Source of the DNA: Streptomyces meridianus | Lineage (GTDB): Bacteria > Actinomycetota > Actinomycetes > Streptomycetales > Streptomycetaceae | Reading direction: 5' to 3' | DNA length: 41,881 nucleotides | Assembly (NCBI RefSeq): GCF_023703325.1 | Contig: NZ_JAMQGM010000061.1 | Location: forward strand, 1 to 41,881 | In this document: positions 7,437-15,493 of the stretch, one piece after another | How the letters are laid out: the number at the start of each line of letters is the position of its first letter | How positions within the stretch are numbered: position 1 is the first letter of the stretch | Made by a program: the position numbers and the translations under genes | The notes under the pieces: generated by a model | Seen by the model: only the letters and a program-made list of their open reading frames with translations | Database searches by the model: none | What the model was told of the DNA's origin: nothing

Positions 7437-9449
7437 ATGGACGTGAAGCGCTACTTCCGTGGGCCGGTCATGTGGATCGTGCTGGCCGTCCTCGCCGTGG
7501 TCGTGTTGATGCAGGTCGTCGGTTCGTCCGGCGGCTACAAAACGGTGGACACCGGCCAGGTGGTCAAATCGATCGCCGAGAACAAGGTCAAGTCCGCCGA
7601 GCTGACCACCGGCGATGAAACCAAGATCAAGGTCGAACTCAAGGACGGCACCAAGGTCCAGGGCAGCAACAAGCTGCAGGCCAGCTACATCGGCGACCAG
7701 GGCGTCCAGCTGGCCCAGGACCTCCAGGCCAAGTACCAGGACAAGCAGATTCCGGACGGCTACACCGTCTCGCCGTCCAAGCAGAACCCGTTCCTGGGGG
7801 TCCTGCTGTCCCTGCTTCCCTTCGTCCTCATCGTGGTCGTCTTCCTGTTCCTGATGAATCAGATGCAGGGCGGCGGCTCCCGGGTGATGAACTTCGGGAA
7901 GTCGAAGGCCAAGCTGATCACCAAGGACACGCCCAAGACCACGTTCACCGACGTGGCGGGTGCGGACGAGGCGGTCGAGGAGCTCCACGAGATCAAGGAG
8001 TTCCTGCAGGAGCCGGCCAAGTTCCAGGCCGTCGGCGCCAAGATTCCCAAGGGCGTGCTGCTCTACGGCCCGCCCGGAACCGGCAAGACGCTCCTCGCCC
8101 GTGCCGTGGCCGGTGAGGCGGGCGTCCCGTTCTATTCGATCTCCGGTTCCGACTTCGTCGAGATGTTCGTCGGTGTCGGTGCCTCCCGGGTCCGCGACCT
8201 GTTCGAGCAGGCCAAGGCCAACGCCCCGGCCATCGTCTTCGTGGACGAGATCGACGCCGTCGGCCGGCACCGCGGTGCGGGTCTCGGCGGCGGCCACGAC
8301 GAGCGCGAGCAGACGCTGAACCAGCTGCTCGTCGAGATGGACGGGTTCGACGTCAAGGGCGGCGTCATCCTGATCGCCGCCACGAACCGGCCGGACATCC
8401 TCGACCCGGCGCTGCTGCGCCCGGGCCGCTTCGACCGGCAGATCGCCGTGGACCGCCCCGACATGCAGGGCCGGCTGGAGATCCTCAAGGTCCACCAGAA
8501 GGGCAAGCCGGTCGCCCCGGACGTCGACCTGGGCGCCGTCGCCCGCCGGACCCCCGGCTTCACGGGCGCGGACCTGAGCAACGTCCTCAACGAGGCCGCG
8601 CTGCTCACGGCCCGCAGCGACGCCAAGCTGATCAACAACCATTTCCTGGACGAGGCGATCGACCGCGTCGTGGCCGGACCGCAGAAGCGGACCCGGATCA
8701 TGAGCGACAAGGAGAAGAAGATCACCGCCTACCACGAGGGCGGTCACGCCCTGGTCGCGGCGGCTTCTCCGAACAGCGACCCGGTGCACAAGATCACGAT
8801 CCTGTCCCGTGGCCGCGCCCTCGGCTACACGATGGTCCTCCCCGAGGAGGACAAGTACTCCACCACCCGCAACGAGATGCTCGACCAGCTCGCGTACATG
8901 CTGGGCGGCCGTGCGGCGGAGGAGCTGGTCTTCCACGACCCGACCACGGGTGCGGCCAACGACATCGAGAAGGCGACCGCCACGGCCCGCGCGATGGTCA
9001 CGCAGTACGGCATGACCGAGCGGCTCGGTGCGATCAAGTTCGGCTCCGACAACGCCGAGCCCTTCCTCGGCCGGGAGATGTCGCACCAGCGCGACTACTC
9101 CGAGGAGATCGCCGCGCTGGTCGACGAGGAAGTCAAGAAGCTGATCGAGGCGGCGCACAACGAGGCCTGGGAGATCCTGGTCGAGAACCGCGACGTCCTC
9201 GACAACCTCGTGCTGCAACTCCTCGAGAAGGAGACGCTCGGCAAGGAGGAGATCGCGGAGGTCTTCTCGACGGTCGTGAAGCGCCCGGCCCGTCCGGCGT
9301 GGACCGGCTCGTCGCGGCGTACCCCCTCGACCCGTCCGCCGGTGCTGTCGCCCAAGGAGCTGCTCTCGGCCAACGGGCAGAACGCGCCCCGGACGAGCAT
9401 GACGAAGTCCGACAAGGCGGAGGTCCCCGAGGAGCCCACCGAGAGCTGA
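7437..9449 (+). CDS. ftsH: ATP-dependent zinc metalloprotease FtsH
   Basis: This membrane-anchored AAA+ protease degrades misassembled membrane proteins and short-lived regulators. The 670-aa protein has a TM helix at about residues 10-28, an extracytoplasmic domain, a second TM helix at about 117-140, and the AAA domain with Walker A GPPGTGKT (Lys217). Further on are Walker B VFVDEIDAVG, the second region of homology and the zinc site HEGGH (433-437). The C-terminal ~50 residues are low complexity. The ATG at 7437 (MDVKRYFRGP) fits homologues, although the best Shine-Dalgarno sequence (GGAGGG at 7408) lies farther upstream than usual. A GTG at 7401 would add 12 residues. The 260-bp region upstream probably holds its own promoter. 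Confidence 0.97.
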   Translation: MDVKRYFRGPVMWIVLAVLAVVVLMQVVGSSGGYKTVDTGQVVKSIAENKVKSAELTTGDETKIKVELKDGTKVQGSNKLQASYIGDQGVQLAQDLQAKYQDKQIPDGYTVSPSKQNPFLGVLLSLLPFVLIVVVFLFLMNQMQGGGSRVMNFGKSKAKLITKDTPKTTFTDVAGADEAVEELHEIKEFLQEPAKFQAVGAKIPKGVLLYGPPGTGKTLLARAVAGEAGVPFYSISGSDFVEMFVGVGASRVRDLFEQAKANAPAIVFVDEIDAVGRHRGAGLGGGHDEREQTLNQLLVEMDGFDVKGGVILIAATNRPDILDPALLRPGRFDRQIAVDRPDMQGRLEILKVHQKGKPVAPDVDLGAVARRTPGFTGADLSNVLNEAALLTARSDAKLINNHFLDEAIDRVVAGPQKRTRIMSDKEKKITAYHEGGHALVAAASPNSDPVHKITILSRGRALGYTMVLPEEDKYSTTRNEMLDQLAYMLGGRAAEELVFHDPTTGAANDIEKATATARAMVTQYGMTERLGAIKFGSDNAEPFLGREMSHQRDYSEEIAALVDEEVKKLIEAAHNEAWEILVENRDVLDNLVLQLLEKETLGKEEIAEVFSTVVKRPARPAWTGSSRRTPSTRPPVLSPKELLSANGQNAPRTSMTKSDKAEVPEEPTES

Positions 9450-9477
9450 CCGCTCGGGGCCGCCTCCCCGGAATCAC

Positions 9478-9515
9478 GCCGCACCCCCTCGGGTTCTAGC
9501 CTGAGGGGGTGCGGC
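9478..9515. terminator. Hairpin between ftsH and folE
   Basis: A perfect 13-bp inverted repeat (GCCGCACCCCCTC and its complement) surrounds a 12-nt loop. It lies 28 bp past the ftsH stop. The loop itself contains TAGCCT (9497-9502), which looks like a -10 box for folE, so terminator and promoter may overlap. Confidence 0.7.
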
Positions 9516-9553
9516 CGTGTGGGCGGCACGTACGGAACAGGATCGAGGCACAG

Positions 9554-10159
9554 ATGACCGACCCGGTGACCCTGGTGGATGCGAACACTGTCGGCGATTT
9601 CGACGTGAAGCGCGCAGAGAACGCCATCCGCGAGCTCCTCATCGCGATCGGCGAGGACCCCGATCGTGAGGGGCTGCTGGAGACGCCGGCCCGCGTGGCG
9701 CGTTCCTACAAGGAGATATTCGCCGGCCTGCGCCAGAGGCCGGAGGACGTCCTGACCACGACCTTCGACCTCGGCCACGACGAGATGGTCCTGGTCAAGG
9801 ACATCGAGATCTACAGCACCTGCGAGCACCACCTCGTGCCGTTCCACGGCGTTGCCCACGTCGGCTACATCCCGTCCGCCGACGGCAAGATCACCGGCCT
9901 CTCCAAGCTCGCCCGTCTCGTGGACGTCTTCGCCCGCCGTCCGCAGGTCCAGGAGCGGCTGACCACACAGATCGCCGACTCGCTGATGGAGATCCTGGAG
10001 CCGCGCGGCGTGATCGTCGTCGTGGAGTGCGAGCACATGTGCATGTCGATGCGCGGCATCCGCAAGCCCGGAGCGAAGACCACCACCTCGGCGGTCCGGG
10101 GTCAGCTGCGCGACTCGGCGACCCGCTCCGAGGCGATGAGCCTGATCATGGCGCGCTGA
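9554..10159 (+). CDS. folE: GTP cyclohydrolase I
   Basis: This enzyme catalyses the first step of folate synthesis, converting GTP to 7,8-dihydroneopterin triphosphate. The 201-aa protein carries the zinc and active-site motifs CEHHLVPF (C90, H92, H93) and CEHMCMSMRGI (C159, C163), plus the GLSKLARLVDVFARRPQVQERLT signature. The ATG at 9554 agrees with the family N-terminus. An in-frame GTG at 9509 lies 6 nt after a TAGCCT box and could give a leaderless product with 15 extra residues. It heads the folate gene group, upstream of folP, folB and folK. Confidence 0.97.
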   Translation: MTDPVTLVDANTVGDFDVKRAENAIRELLIAIGEDPDREGLLETPARVARSYKEIFAGLRQRPEDVLTTTFDLGHDEMVLVKDIEIYSTCEHHLVPFHGVAHVGYIPSADGKITGLSKLARLVDVFARRPQVQERLTTQIADSLMEILEPRGVIVVVECEHMCMSMRGIRKPGAKTTTSAVRGQLRDSATRSEAMSLIMAR

Positions 10160-10232
10160 TCCGGCAGGTCGCAGGGTCCCGCGAGCGGGGCGGGAAGGCG
10201 GCCGACTGGATCGCGGCTTCGCCGAATCGGCC

Positions 10233-10238
10233 TAGGGT
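10233..10238 (+). promoter_or_regulatory. -10 box TAGGGT, leaderless folP start
   Basis: TAGGGT ends 6 nt before the folP ATG. The GGAGG between them is too close to act as a Shine-Dalgarno sequence, which favours a leaderless transcript starting at folP in addition to read-through from folE. Confidence 0.5.
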
Positions 10239-10244
10239 GGAGGC

Positions 10245-11099
10245 ATGAGTACGTTGCGCGGCCGGGTGTCCGGTCTGCCGGAATGGGACCGCTGCGCGGT
10301 GATGGGCGTCGTGAACGTGACGCCCGACTCCTTCTCGGACGGCGGCAGCTGGTTCGACACGGAAGCCGCGGTCAAACGGGGTCTGGACCTGGTCGCCCAG
10401 GGCGCCGACCTGGTGGACGTGGGCGGCGAGTCGACGCGTCCCGGGGCGTCCCGGGTCGACGAGGCGGAGGAACTGCGCAGGGTGGTTCCCGTGGTGCGGG
10501 AACTGGCCTCCGAGGGACTGGTCGTCAGCGTCGACACGATGCGGGCCGCGGTCGCCGAGCAGGCGGTCGCCGCAGGTGCCCGGCTGGTCAACGACGTCAG
10601 CGGAGGGCTCGCCGATACGGCTATGGTGCCCGTCGTGGCGGACGCCGGAGTGCCGTTCGTCGTCATGCACTGGCGGGGCTTCAGCGCGGACATGAACAGC
10701 CGCGCCGTCTATGGCGACGTGGTGCCCGAAATCGTCGGCGAACTGCAGCGGCGGATGGACGCCGTCGTCTCGGGTGGTGTCGCCCCCGAGCGGATCGTCC
10801 TCGACCCGGGGCTGGGCTTCGCCAAGGAGGCCGAGCACGACCTGGCGCTCGTCGCCCGGCTGGACGTGCTGCGCGGGCTCGGCAGGCCGCTGCTGGTCGC
10901 CGCGTCGCGGAAGCGGTTCCTGGGGCGGGTGCTCGCCGGCCCCGACGGTACCCCGCCGCCGGCCCGCGAGCGGGACGCGGCGACGGCCGCGGTGTCCGCT
11001 CTCGCAGCCCGTGCCGGTGCCTGGGCTGTGCGTGTGCACGAGGTCGGGGCCAGCGCTGACGCCGTGCGGGTGGCGCGCGCCGTCGAGGGGGCAGTGTGA
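10245..11099 (+). CDS. folP: Dihydropteroate synthase
   Basis: This cytoplasmic TIM-barrel enzyme (284 aa) joins 6-hydroxymethyl-dihydropterin pyrophosphate to p-aminobenzoate and is the sulfonamide target. Signature 1, MGVVNVTPDSFSDGG, is at residues 20-34 and signature 2, GGESTRPGASRV, at about 63-74. The NDVSGG, DPGLGFAK and ASRKRFLG motifs follow in the expected order. The last bases of its stop overlap the GTG start of the next gene by 4 nt, so the two are probably translationally coupled. The start is fixed by homology and by the upstream -10 box. Confidence 0.97.
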   Translation: MSTLRGRVSGLPEWDRCAVMGVVNVTPDSFSDGGSWFDTEAAVKRGLDLVAQGADLVDVGGESTRPGASRVDEAEELRRVVPVVRELASEGLVVSVDTMRAAVAEQAVAAGARLVNDVSGGLADTAMVPVVADAGVPFVVMHWRGFSADMNSRAVYGDVVPEIVGELQRRMDAVVSGGVAPERIVLDPGLGFAKEAEHDLALVARLDVLRGLGRPLLVAASRKRFLGRVLAGPDGTPPPARERDAATAAVSALAARAGAWAVRVHEVGASADAVRVARAVEGAV

Positions 11100-11569
11100 G
11101 CGCGGCGCTGACGGACAGCGAGCAGGTGGAGATGGCCAACACCGCCCTCTACGAGGCCATGGAACAGGGCGACTTCGAGGCTCTGTCCGCCCTGTGGCTG
11201 CCGGGGGACGTCAGCTGCGTGCACCCCGGCTGGCCGCTGCTGCGGGGCAACGGCGAGGTGCTGCGGTCGTACGCGCTGATCATGGCGAACACCGACTACA
11301 TCCAGTTCTTCCTCACGGATGTCGAGGTCTCGGTGGAGGGTGACACGGCCCTGGTCACGTGCACGGAGAACATCCTCAGCGGCGGTCCTGCGGAGGAGGA
11401 GGGCGAGCTGGGGCCGCTCGTCGGCCAGCTCGTCGTCGCCACGAACGTGTTCCGCCGCACCGGCGACGGCTGGCGCATCTGGTCCCACCACGGGTCGCCG
11501 GTGCTCACCGAGACATCCGAGGACGAGGACGAGGACGGCAACGGGGACGGCGGGCGCTCCGGAATCTGA
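11096..11569 (+). CDS. NTF2/SnoaL-like protein in the folate operon
   Basis: This 157-aa protein has the cone-shaped alpha+beta NTF2/DUF4440-like pattern. An N-terminal helix pair (ANTALYEAMEQGDFEALSALW) is followed by the WPLLRGNGEVLRSY turn and strands ending in the family's NVFRRTGDGWRIWSHHGSPV. The last ~20 residues are an acidic, disordered tail. Its GTG start overlaps the folP stop by 4 nt, so it is translationally coupled to folP and expressed with the folate enzymes. NTF2 folds serve as enzymes (isomerases, hydrolases) or ligand-binding modules, and no catalytic set can be assigned here. A pterin-related role is only a contextual inference. Confidence 0.85.
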   Translation: MSAALTDSEQVEMANTALYEAMEQGDFEALSALWLPGDVSCVHPGWPLLRGNGEVLRSYALIMANTDYIQFFLTDVEVSVEGDTALVTCTENILSGGPAEEEGELGPLVGQLVVATNVFRRTGDGWRIWSHHGSPVLTETSEDEDEDGNGDGGRSGI

Positions 11570-11572
11570 GAG

Positions 11573-11610
11573 GGTGGCCCGGACAGTTTCGGCCACCGTG
11601 TGGCCACCGT
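11573..11610 (+). other. Alternative hairpins upstream of folB
   Basis: GGTGGCC (11573-11579) can pair with either of two copies of GGCCACC (11591-11597, 11602-11608), which are part of a 9-bp direct repeat GGCCACCGT. This could be a weak terminator or attenuator just after the NTF2-like gene. Confidence 0.4.
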
Positions 11611-11729
11611 TCGAGCCACGTCGGGTTCCGGAGGTGAATGCGTGACCGCTAAAACGGGTAGGCGGACCGAGCGCGGTCCGCGTGCGACCGGCTGTGCCCC
11701 GGCGCGCCGGGCCTCCTCGGCGGGGGCGG

Positions 11730-11735
11730 TAGGTT
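11730..11735 (+). promoter_or_regulatory. Possible internal -10 box (TAGGTT) for folB
   Basis: TAGGTT lies about 84 nt before the canonical folB start, in a 249-bp gap between the NTF2-like gene and folB. It may give folB-folK an internal promoter. No good -35 is seen. Confidence 0.3.
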
Positions 11736-11818
11736 TCCGTCGGCAGCTTCGAACGGGACGCAGCGCCGGCAGTCGTCGGCCCGGCCGTTCGGCCGGAGAT
11801 CTGGCAGGAGTGATTCGC

Positions 11819-12178
11819 GTGGATCGCGTGGCACTGCGTGGCCTGAGGGCCCGTGGCCATCACGGGGTGTTCCCCGAGGAACGTGAGAAGGGCCAGACGT
11901 TCGTCGTCGACCTCGTGCTGGGCCTCGACACCCGACCCGCCGCGGACGGCGACGACCTCACCCGGACGGTGCACTACGGTGTCGTCGCGGAAGAGGTGGC
12001 TTCGGTCGTGTCCGGCGAGCCGGTCGACCTGATCGAGACGCTCGCCCAGCGGATCGCCGACAGCTGCCTGAAACACGAGGTCGTGCAGGAGGTCGAGGTG
12101 GTCGTGCACAAGCCGGACGCCCCGATCGCCGTCCCGTTCGACGATGTGACCGTCACCATCAGCCGGAGCCGAGTATGA
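11819..12178 (+). CDS. folB: Dihydroneopterin aldolase
   Basis: This enzyme cleaves 7,8-dihydroneopterin to 6-hydroxymethyl-dihydropterin and glycolaldehyde. The 119-aa protein begins DRVALRGLRARGHHGVFPEERE, contains the catalytic-region glutamate and the DLIETLAQRIAD helix, and ends with VHKPDAPI...DVTVTISR, all typical of FolB. The GTG at 11819 is chosen because AGGAG lies 8 nt upstream and homology starts there. The frame stays open upstream, however, to a GTG at 11642 with a perfect-looking GGAGGTGA Shine-Dalgarno sequence (see findings). The stop overlaps the folK ATG in an ATGA junction. Confidence 0.95.
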   Translation: MDRVALRGLRARGHHGVFPEEREKGQTFVVDLVLGLDTRPAADGDDLTRTVHYGVVAEEVASVVSGEPVDLIETLAQRIADSCLKHEVVQEVEVVVHKPDAPIAVPFDDVTVTISRSRV

Positions 12179-12768
12179 CGACGAGTGACCCGACCATGCA
12201 GCCGGTTCCCGCCGCCGTTGTGGCGCAGGTGGACGCTGCCGACACGACGCTGAGCAACCCGAAACGGGCGGTGATCGCCCTCGGGAGCAATGTCGGCAAC
12301 CGGCTGGAGACGCTGCAGGGGGCGATCGACGCCCTGGAGGACACCCCGGGCGTGCGGGTGAAGGCCGTCTCGCCGGTCTACGAGACGGAGCCGTGGGGTG
12401 TCGACCCCGGTTCGCAGCCCTCGTACTTCAACGCGGTGGTGCTGGTGAAGACCACGCTTCCGCCGTCCTCCCTGCTGGAGCGCAGCCACGCCATCGAGGA
12501 GGCCTTCGAGCGGGTGCGGGACGAGCGCTGGGGCCCGCGGACCCTTGATGTCGACATCGTGTCGTACCAGAACGTGGTCTCCGACGATCCGACGCTGACA
12601 CTGCCGCACCCGCGGGCGCACGAGCGCGCCTTCGTCCTGGTGCCGTGGCACGACATCGAGCCCGAGGCCGAGGTTCCGGGCCGGGGAGCTGTGGCCGAAC
12701 TGCTCGCGGCGCTCGGCCGTACCGGTGTGGAGGTCCGCGAGGACCTGGAACTCCGGCTGCCCGAGTAG
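12175..12768 (+). CDS. folK: 2-amino-4-hydroxy-6-hydroxymethyldihydropteridine diphosphokinase
   Basis: This enzyme pyrophosphorylates 6-hydroxymethyl-dihydropterin with ATP, making the substrate for FolP. The 197-aa protein has the opening strand ALGSNVGNRLETLQ and the VSPVYETEPWG loop. It also has the HPPK signature ERWGPRTLDVDIV and the late LPHPRAHERAFVLVPW segment. About 30 residues precede the domain, more than in E. coli HPPK. Translation is coupled to folB through the ATGA overlap at 12175. Confidence 0.96.
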   Translation: MTTSDPTMQPVPAAVVAQVDAADTTLSNPKRAVIALGSNVGNRLETLQGAIDALEDTPGVRVKAVSPVYETEPWGVDPGSQPSYFNAVVLVKTTLPPSSLLERSHAIEEAFERVRDERWGPRTLDVDIVSYQNVVSDDPTLTLPHPRAHERAFVLVPWHDIEPEAEVPGRGAVAELLAALGRTGVEVREDLELRLPE

Positions 12769-12840
12769 TCGTTGGACGGACCGGGAGCTCCGGCCGGAGA
12801 CCGGCAGCATGCGTAGGGCGCGAAGAGGAGCGGACGCTCG

Positions 12841-13326
12841 GTGAGGCAACTTCGGATCAGGGTCCTCGTCGGGATCTTCGTGGTGGCGGGGATTCTGTCC
12901 TGGGCCGCCGCACGACTGTGGGATTCCTTCGGCACGCTTCCCGGAGTGCCGGTGGCCGCCCCCATCGTGCTGGCGGTGATCGCCACCGTCCTCGCAGCGA
13001 CCGCGCTGTCGCTGCGGGCGCGGCTGAAGGCCCAGCGCAATCGTGAGCCGGACGCCAAGGGTGTCGATCCGATGCAGGCCGCGCGGGCCGTCGTCTTCGG
13101 CCAGGCGAGTGCGCTGGTGGCGTCCCTGGTCTCCGGAATCTACGCCGGGGTCGGCGTCTTCCTGCTGATCGACGGCCTCGACGCCGGGCCGCGCAGGGAC
13201 CAGGCGATCTATTCGGGCGCCTCGGTCGTGGCGGGAGTGGCGGTGGTGGCGGCCGCCCTGTTCCTGGAGCGGGTCTGCAAGCTGCCCGAGGACGAGGACG
13301 AACCGCCCGGGGCGTCGCGCGAGTAG
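12841..13326 (+). CDS. DUF3180 membrane protein
   Basis: This 161-aa protein has four predicted TM helices at about residues 7-25, 38-58, 84-108 and 123-140, separated by a basic loop (RARLKAQRNREPDAKG), and an acidic tail. It fits DUF3180, an actinobacterial family found directly after folK also in mycobacteria (Rv3605c, from memory). The GTG start has GAGGAG 10 nt upstream. The function is unknown. Its constant link with folate genes hints at membrane transport or anchoring related to pterin metabolism, but nothing in the sequence shows this. Confidence 0.85.
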   Translation: MRQLRIRVLVGIFVVAGILSWAAARLWDSFGTLPGVPVAAPIVLAVIATVLAATALSLRARLKAQRNREPDAKGVDPMQAARAVVFGQASALVASLVSGIYAGVGVFLLIDGLDAGPRRDQAIYSGASVVAGVAVVAAALFLERVCKLPEDEDEPPGASRE

Positions 13327-13424
13327 GGCGGCGCCGGGCCGGACGGCCGCAGCGGGGACAGCACTCGGGCATCTTCCGGGGACTCCCGGGCCGGCCCCCC
13401 GGCCGTTCTGCCATCCTCGGCGGC

Positions 13425-14126
13425 ATGCAACCGGACCAGGAAGCCTTCGCCCGATCCGTCGCCGGCCGCCTCGCGTCCCTGCAGCACGTGGAGGCGGTGG
13501 CGCTGGGCGGATCGCGGGCCACGCAGACCCACCGTCCCGACAGCGACTGGGACTTCGCCGTCTACTACCGGGGCGGGTTCTCGCCCGCCGGCCTGCGGGC
13601 GCTGGGCTGGCCGGGCGAGGTCTCCGAGATCGGCGGCTGGGGCGGAGGGGTGTTCAACGGCGGGGCCTGGCTCGAGGTGGACGGCCGCCGGGTCGACGTC
13701 CACTACCGGGACCTCGCCGACGTCGGGTACCGGCTGGCCGAGGCCCGCGAGGGCCGGTTCGCGATCGAGCGGCTGATGTTCCACCTGGCGGGTGTGCCCA
13801 CGTACCTGGTGGTCGCCGAGCTCGCGGTCAACCGGGTCCTGCACGGGCGGCTGCCGCGCCCCGGTTACCCGGCGGCCCTGCGCCGCACGGCCTCGGCGGA
13901 GTGGTGGGGCGCGGCCCGGCTCACCCTCGGGTACGCCCGCAGCGCCCATGCCGGGCGGGGACATCTCGCGGACTGTGCCGGTGCGGTCGCGCGAGCCGCA
14001 TGCGAGGCGGCGCACGGGGTGCTGGCGGCCCGGGGCGACTGGGTCACCAACGAGAAGGAGCTGCTGGACCGGGCCGGGCTGCGGGGGATCGACGGGTTCC
14101 TCTCGGGCCTCGGTCCCCGGCCGGGC
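13425..14126 (+). pseudogene. Nucleotidyltransferase-domain protein, 3' end apparently lost
   Basis: The N-terminal half is a clear minimal nucleotidyltransferase fold. The catalytic motif GGSRATQTHRPDSDWDFAVYY (GS-x-A...D-x-D) is at about residues 28-48, and a third acidic residue is in the strand VDVHYRD. Helical segments then follow to about residue 230. The frame does not stop where such a protein should end. It runs on to 15311, antisense and codon-aligned to the whole downstream ABC ATPase gene. I mark only the part before that gene's stop codon (14127). The C-terminal ~20-30 residues and stop seem to have been replaced at the junction. Whether a read-through 628-aa protein is made is unknown. 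Substrate unknown. Confidence 0.6.
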
Positions 14127-15296
14127 TCAGGCCCCCGGCACCGTCTCCAGGTCGACCGCATCCCGGGACGTTGCGTTCGCGTCGGCGTCGATCGAGCGGC
14201 GAAGGGCCTCGTGCAGCCGGGCCGGGGTGAGAACCCCGAGGAAGCGCTCGCCGTCGAGGACAGCGACCCACCCGGCGTCGTGCTGCAGCATGGTGCTGAA
14301 CGCCTGCCGGAGCGAGGCGCCGACGGGGACCCAGGCCGCCATACGGCGGGCATGCTCGCCCACCGTTCCCCCGGCGGCCCCGTCCGCAGGGGCCCCGGCG
14401 TCGGCGGGAATCCACCCGTGCAGGCTGCCGGAACCGTCGAGCACGACCGCCCATCGTGCCCCCTCGGCCTTCAGCTGTCCGGCTGCCCGGCCCAGCGGGT
14501 CGGCGGCCCCGACCACCGGCGGCTGTTCCAGGTCCCCCGCTTCGACCGGCGTGACCGACAGCCGCTTCAGGCCCCGGTCCGACCCCACGAAGTCGGCGAC
14601 GTACGGGGTGGCGGGCGCGCCGAGCACGGCCGCGGGCGAGTCGAACTGCTCGATCCGGCCCCGGCCGTACACCGCGATCCGGTCACCGAGCCGCACCGCC
14701 TCCTCCAGGTCGTGCGTGACGAAGAGGACGGTCTTGCGGACCGTCTCCTGGAGCTTCAGGAACTCGCTCTGGAGCCGCTCGCGGACGACCGGGTCGACGG
14801 CGCCGAACGGCTCGTCCATCAGCAGCACGGGCGGATCCGCCGCCAGCGCCCGGGCGACGCCCACGCGTTGCCGCTGCCCGCCGGAGAGCTGGTCCGGGTA
14901 CCGCTCGCCGTGGACCGACGGGTCGAGGCCCACCAGTTCGAGCAGTTCCGCGGCCCGCTTGCGGGCCCTGGCCCGCTGCCAGCCGAGCAGATGCGGGACG
15001 GTGGCGGTGTTGTCGAGCACCGTCTTGTGCGGGAACAGGCCCACCTGCTGGATGACGTAGCCGATCCGGCGGCGCAGCCGGACCGGGTCGAGGGTCGCGA
15101 TGTCCTCACCGTCCAGCAGGATCCTTCCGGATGTGGGCTCGGTCAGCCGGTTGACCATTTTCATGGTGGTGGTCTTGCCGCAGCCGGACGGCCCCACGAG
15201 GGTGACCAGTTCGCCCCGGCACACCTCGAAGGACAGGCCGTCCACGGCGGTGGTGCCGTCGGCGTAGCGCTTGGTGACGTTCTCGAAGCGGATCAT
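14127..15296 (-). CDS. Glycine betaine/choline-type ABC transporter ATPase (OpuA/ProV-like)
   Basis: This is the cytoplasmic ATPase subunit of an osmoprotectant (quaternary amine) importer. The 389-aa protein has Walker A GPSGCGKTT (Lys41), the Q-loop IGYVIQQVGLFPH typical of the ProV/OpuCA branch, signature LSGGQRQR, Walker B VLLMDEPFGAVD and the switch H in FVTHDLEEA. The C-terminal third (about 265-385) is a tandem-CBS-like region that in OpuA-type ATPases senses ionic strength or c-di-AMP. The ATG at 15296 has GGAGAG just upstream. It is transcribed away from its presumed permease and binding-protein genes, which start 197 bp away. Confidence 0.93.
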   Translation of the reverse strand: MIRFENVTKRYADGTTAVDGLSFEVCRGELVTLVGPSGCGKTTTMKMVNRLTEPTSGRILLDGEDIATLDPVRLRRRIGYVIQQVGLFPHKTVLDNTATVPHLLGWQRARARKRAAELLELVGLDPSVHGERYPDQLSGGQRQRVGVARALAADPPVLLMDEPFGAVDPVVRERLQSEFLKLQETVRKTVLFVTHDLEEAVRLGDRIAVYGRGRIEQFDSPAAVLGAPATPYVADFVGSDRGLKRLSVTPVEAGDLEQPPVVGAADPLGRAAGQLKAEGARWAVVLDGSGSLHGWIPADAGAPADGAAGGTVGEHARRMAAWVPVGASLRQAFSTMLQHDAGWVAVLDGERFLGVLTPARLHEALRRSIDADANATSRDAVDLETVPGA

Positions 15297-15493
15297 TGCT
15301 CTCCATGGTGACGGCACCCGGCGGGGTGCGTGTGAAGAACGTATTGCTGTCCTGCGGCACTTCCGGTCGTTGTCGGTGCCGGTGGGTAGGGTCGCAGGCG
15401 GTCGGCGGAGAGCCGTCGGCGGACGGCGACCGGCCGTGCGGATCGGACGCGGGGACGGGGCATGGAACGGACCGGGCGGGGGAGGCGGACGCC
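15297..15493. promoter_or_regulatory. Divergent promoter region of the osmoprotectant transporter
   Basis: This 197-bp spacer separates the divergent ATPase and permease genes. Candidate -10 boxes are TAGGGT at 15387-15392 (plus) and TACGTT at 15343-15338 (minus). Neither has a convincing -35. An osmotic-stress regulator site would be expected here, but none is recognised. Confidence 0.35.

Noticed and set aside
7164..9218. 684-codon frame antisense to ftsH
   Set aside because: Same codon-register artefact. No motif or Shine-Dalgarno sequence supports it.
13425..15311. 628-aa protein fusing the nucleotidyltransferase to 390 further residues
   Set aside because: The second part is exactly antisense to the ABC ATPase and has no domain character. 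It is treated as lost-stop read-through rather than a real fusion.
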